A DNA stretch of 64,000 nt from Lentzea albidocapillata. GTDB taxonomy: Bacteria; Actinomycetota; Actinomycetes; Mycobacteriales; Pseudonocardiaceae. Shown piece after piece: positions 63,079-64,000 of this stretch (within the stretch, counting starts at the first letter, position 1; every line of letters starts with the position of its first letter). Both the position numbers and the translations under genes were made by a program. The stretch spans positions 310,001 to 374,000 of the forward strand of contig NZ_JOEA01000001.1 of the NCBI RefSeq assembly GCF_000719115.1. The letters run 5' to 3'. Under the pieces are notes generated by a model, which was not told the origin of the DNA, did no database searches, and saw nothing but the letters and a program-made list of their open reading frames with translations.

Positions 63079-63609
63079 ATGAGAAACGCCGTCGCTGCCG
63101 TTGCTCTCGCCGTCGTGCTCGCCGGCTGTTCGTCCGGCACGCAATCGAGCGCGCCAGGCTCCGGATCGTCGGGTACCACGCCTGCGGGCACCACCGCGCC
63201 CGGCTCGAGCGGCACCCCCGGCTCGTCCGGCGCGAACCCCACCGCGCCCGTCCAGCCTCCGGTCTCGATCTCGGAGGACAAGCCGGTCGTCCCGCCCAAC
63301 GTCACGCCCGTGGCGAAGGACAAGGTCGACACGACATCGTTGTCAGACACCTACCGCGACGAGGCCTACGTCTTCGGCGACGGCCGTGACCTCGAGGTCT
63401 TCGGCGTTGGCGGCGGATGCAAGGAGGCCCGCGCCGAGGTCACCGGCCAGTCCGCCGACGTCGTCCAGGTCACGCTGGTCACGATCACCAAGCAGCCCGC
63501 GGGCACCATGTGCACCCAGGAGATCCGTCAGGTGCCACTGACGGTCCGCCTGGACGCCCCCCTCGGCAACCGCCGCCTGGTCCTCGAGGCCCGCGAGGAA
63601 ATGGGCTGA
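63079..63609 (+). CDS. lipoprotein B of a paralogous pair
   Basis: 176 residues: lipobox VVLAGCSSG (Cys16), a long Ser/Gly/Thr/Pro linker (about 20-55), then the shared domain (GGGCKEARAEVTG, MCTQEIRQVPLTVRLDAPLG). The linker is longer and serine-rich compared with paralogue A. ATG 63079 is preferred to ATG 63070 because AGGATGG is then at the right distance. The pair probably arose by tandem duplication. Confidence 0.8.
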   Translation: MRNAVAAVALAVVLAGCSSGTQSSAPGSGSSGTTPAGTTAPGSSGTPGSSGANPTAPVQPPVSISEDKPVVPPNVTPVAKDKVDTTSLSDTYRDEAYVFGDGRDLEVFGVGGGCKEARAEVTGQSADVVQVTLVTITKQPAGTMCTQEIRQVPLTVRLDAPLGNRRLVLEAREEMG

Positions 63610-63640
63610 TAGATCGCATATCGCCGATTCGCTCGGCGTC

Positions 63641-63836
63641 TTGAAGGTCGCGGTGGCCGGACACTCCGGCGGCGCACCACACGCCCTCGCGTGCGCCGCC
63701 CTGTTGCCCGGCCTCGCGCAACCGCTGGCTCGCCTCCCGGATCCCCGGCGCGGAGGTATGGCTGACTCTGGACGATGGATGCCACGAAGCCGCCCAGGCC
63801 CCGCCGATGGCGGGCGAGACCTGGACGGCTTGGTGA
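63641..63836 (+). pseudogene. alpha/beta-hydrolase remnant
   Basis: TTG 63641 reads VAVAGHSGGAPHALACAALLP, the nucleophile elbow of an alpha/beta hydrolase (G-H-S-G-G). A few codons later the frame is lost, while the next frame continues as RNRWLASRIPGAEVWLTLDD, the C-terminal part of the same family. The first half of the fold and the section between elbow and C-terminus are absent, so this is a deleted and frameshifted relic. Confidence 0.6.
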
Positions 63837-63842
63837 AGGGGT

Positions 63843-64000
63843 CTAACGGCGGAAACTGACCTGCAGGGTCGGCGTCGACGTCTCCGCGAAGAAGTCGTTG
63901 CCCTTGTCATCGACCACGACGAAGGCCGGGAAGTCCTCGACCTCGATCTTCCACACCGCCTCCATACCCAGTTCGGGGTACTCGAGCACCTCGACCTTGC
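63843..64000 (-). CDS. fumarate hydratase class I, C-terminal end (partial)
   Basis: The last 52 codons of a leftward gene that runs off the window. The visible sequence includes [20 protein letters not shown] and [11 protein letters not shown], which are typical of the C-terminal (beta) domain of iron-sulfur class I fumarases of the TCA cycle. The stop TAG is at 63843-63845. The active-site domain and cluster cysteines lie outside. Confidence 0.85.
   Translation of the reverse strand, partial: KVEVLEYPELGMEAVWKIEVEDFPAFVVVDDKGNDFFAETSTPTLQVSFRR

Overview
The window is one contiguous, gene-dense stretch of high-GC DNA. Most third codon positions are G or C, and GTG and TTG starts are frequent. 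The block miaA-dapF-hflX-lexA-(SOS gene)-nrdR, followed further on by a dtxR-type regulator next to gal genes, is the gene order known from Corynebacterium and Mycobacterium. The B12-dependent ribonucleotide reductase, the many secreted and accessory genes and the regulator families suggest a filamentous actinomycete of the Pseudonocardiales (Lentzea/Saccharothrix-like). The genus is inference. I see no rRNA, tRNA, CRISPR array or intact insertion sequence.

Layout. 1-10 kb: tRNA modification and lysine/peptidoglycan genes (miaA, dapF), the ribosome GTPase hflX, a divergently regulated MFS exporter, a P450 opposite an IS30-HTH/MarR regulator, and lexA opposite a small SOS-controlled membrane protein. 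10-14 kb: nrdR-nrdJ behind paired NrdR boxes. 14-31 kb: accessory genes, namely an ADP-ribosylglycohydrolase, a rifampicin-phosphotransferase-like PEP enzyme, EcsC, DUF4239, a cell-wall protein, CBS, metallo-beta-lactamase fold, DUF3500, endonuclease V, lspA, a frameshifted NTF2-like gene, a GH4 glycosidase, a HelD-like RNA polymerase helicase, cutA and adenosine deaminase. 31-39 kb: a secreted X-Pro peptidase, DUF4192, an S9 peptidase, galE-galK-dtxR and a rhodanese. 40-44 kb: the deacetylase acuC coupled to a GNAT/acyl-CoA-synthetase-like protein acetyltransferase. 44-52 kb: an orphan amino-acid binding lipoprotein, a DasR-like GntR regulator, a decayed ATPase/binding-protein gene, a paralogous pair of coiled proteins, rtcB, a flavin monooxygenase and a chloramphenicol-phosphotransferase-like kinase. 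52.6-62.4 kb: a uronate/aldarate catabolic cluster. An IclR regulator, uronate dehydrogenase and ketoglutarate semialdehyde dehydrogenase run leftward. An ABC sugar importer, 5-dehydro-4-deoxyglucarate dehydratase, glucarate dehydratase and an unknown protein run rightward. 62.4-64 kb: two paralogous lipoproteins, an alpha/beta-hydrolase remnant and the end of fumarate hydratase.

How the parts work together. The uronate cluster spells out import, oxidation to an aldarate, two dehydrations and oxidation to 2-oxoglutarate; a lactone-opening step is not obviously present. AcuC and the acetyltransferase form a lysine acetylation/deacetylation pair that in relatives controls acetyl-CoA synthetase. 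LexA sits between two SOS boxes facing a presumed division inhibitor, and NrdR precedes the enzyme it controls.

The most unusual signal is not a gene. A 14-base motif, consensus CCGATATATCAGTT, recurs nine times on both strands, mostly inside genes, and forces rare AT-rich codons. A second shared motif (CAACCAATATATTGC) occurs twice. Independently, a 38-base sequence beside the IS30-HTH regulator is repeated exactly 43.6 kb away, next to a perfect 40-base palindrome of the same family.
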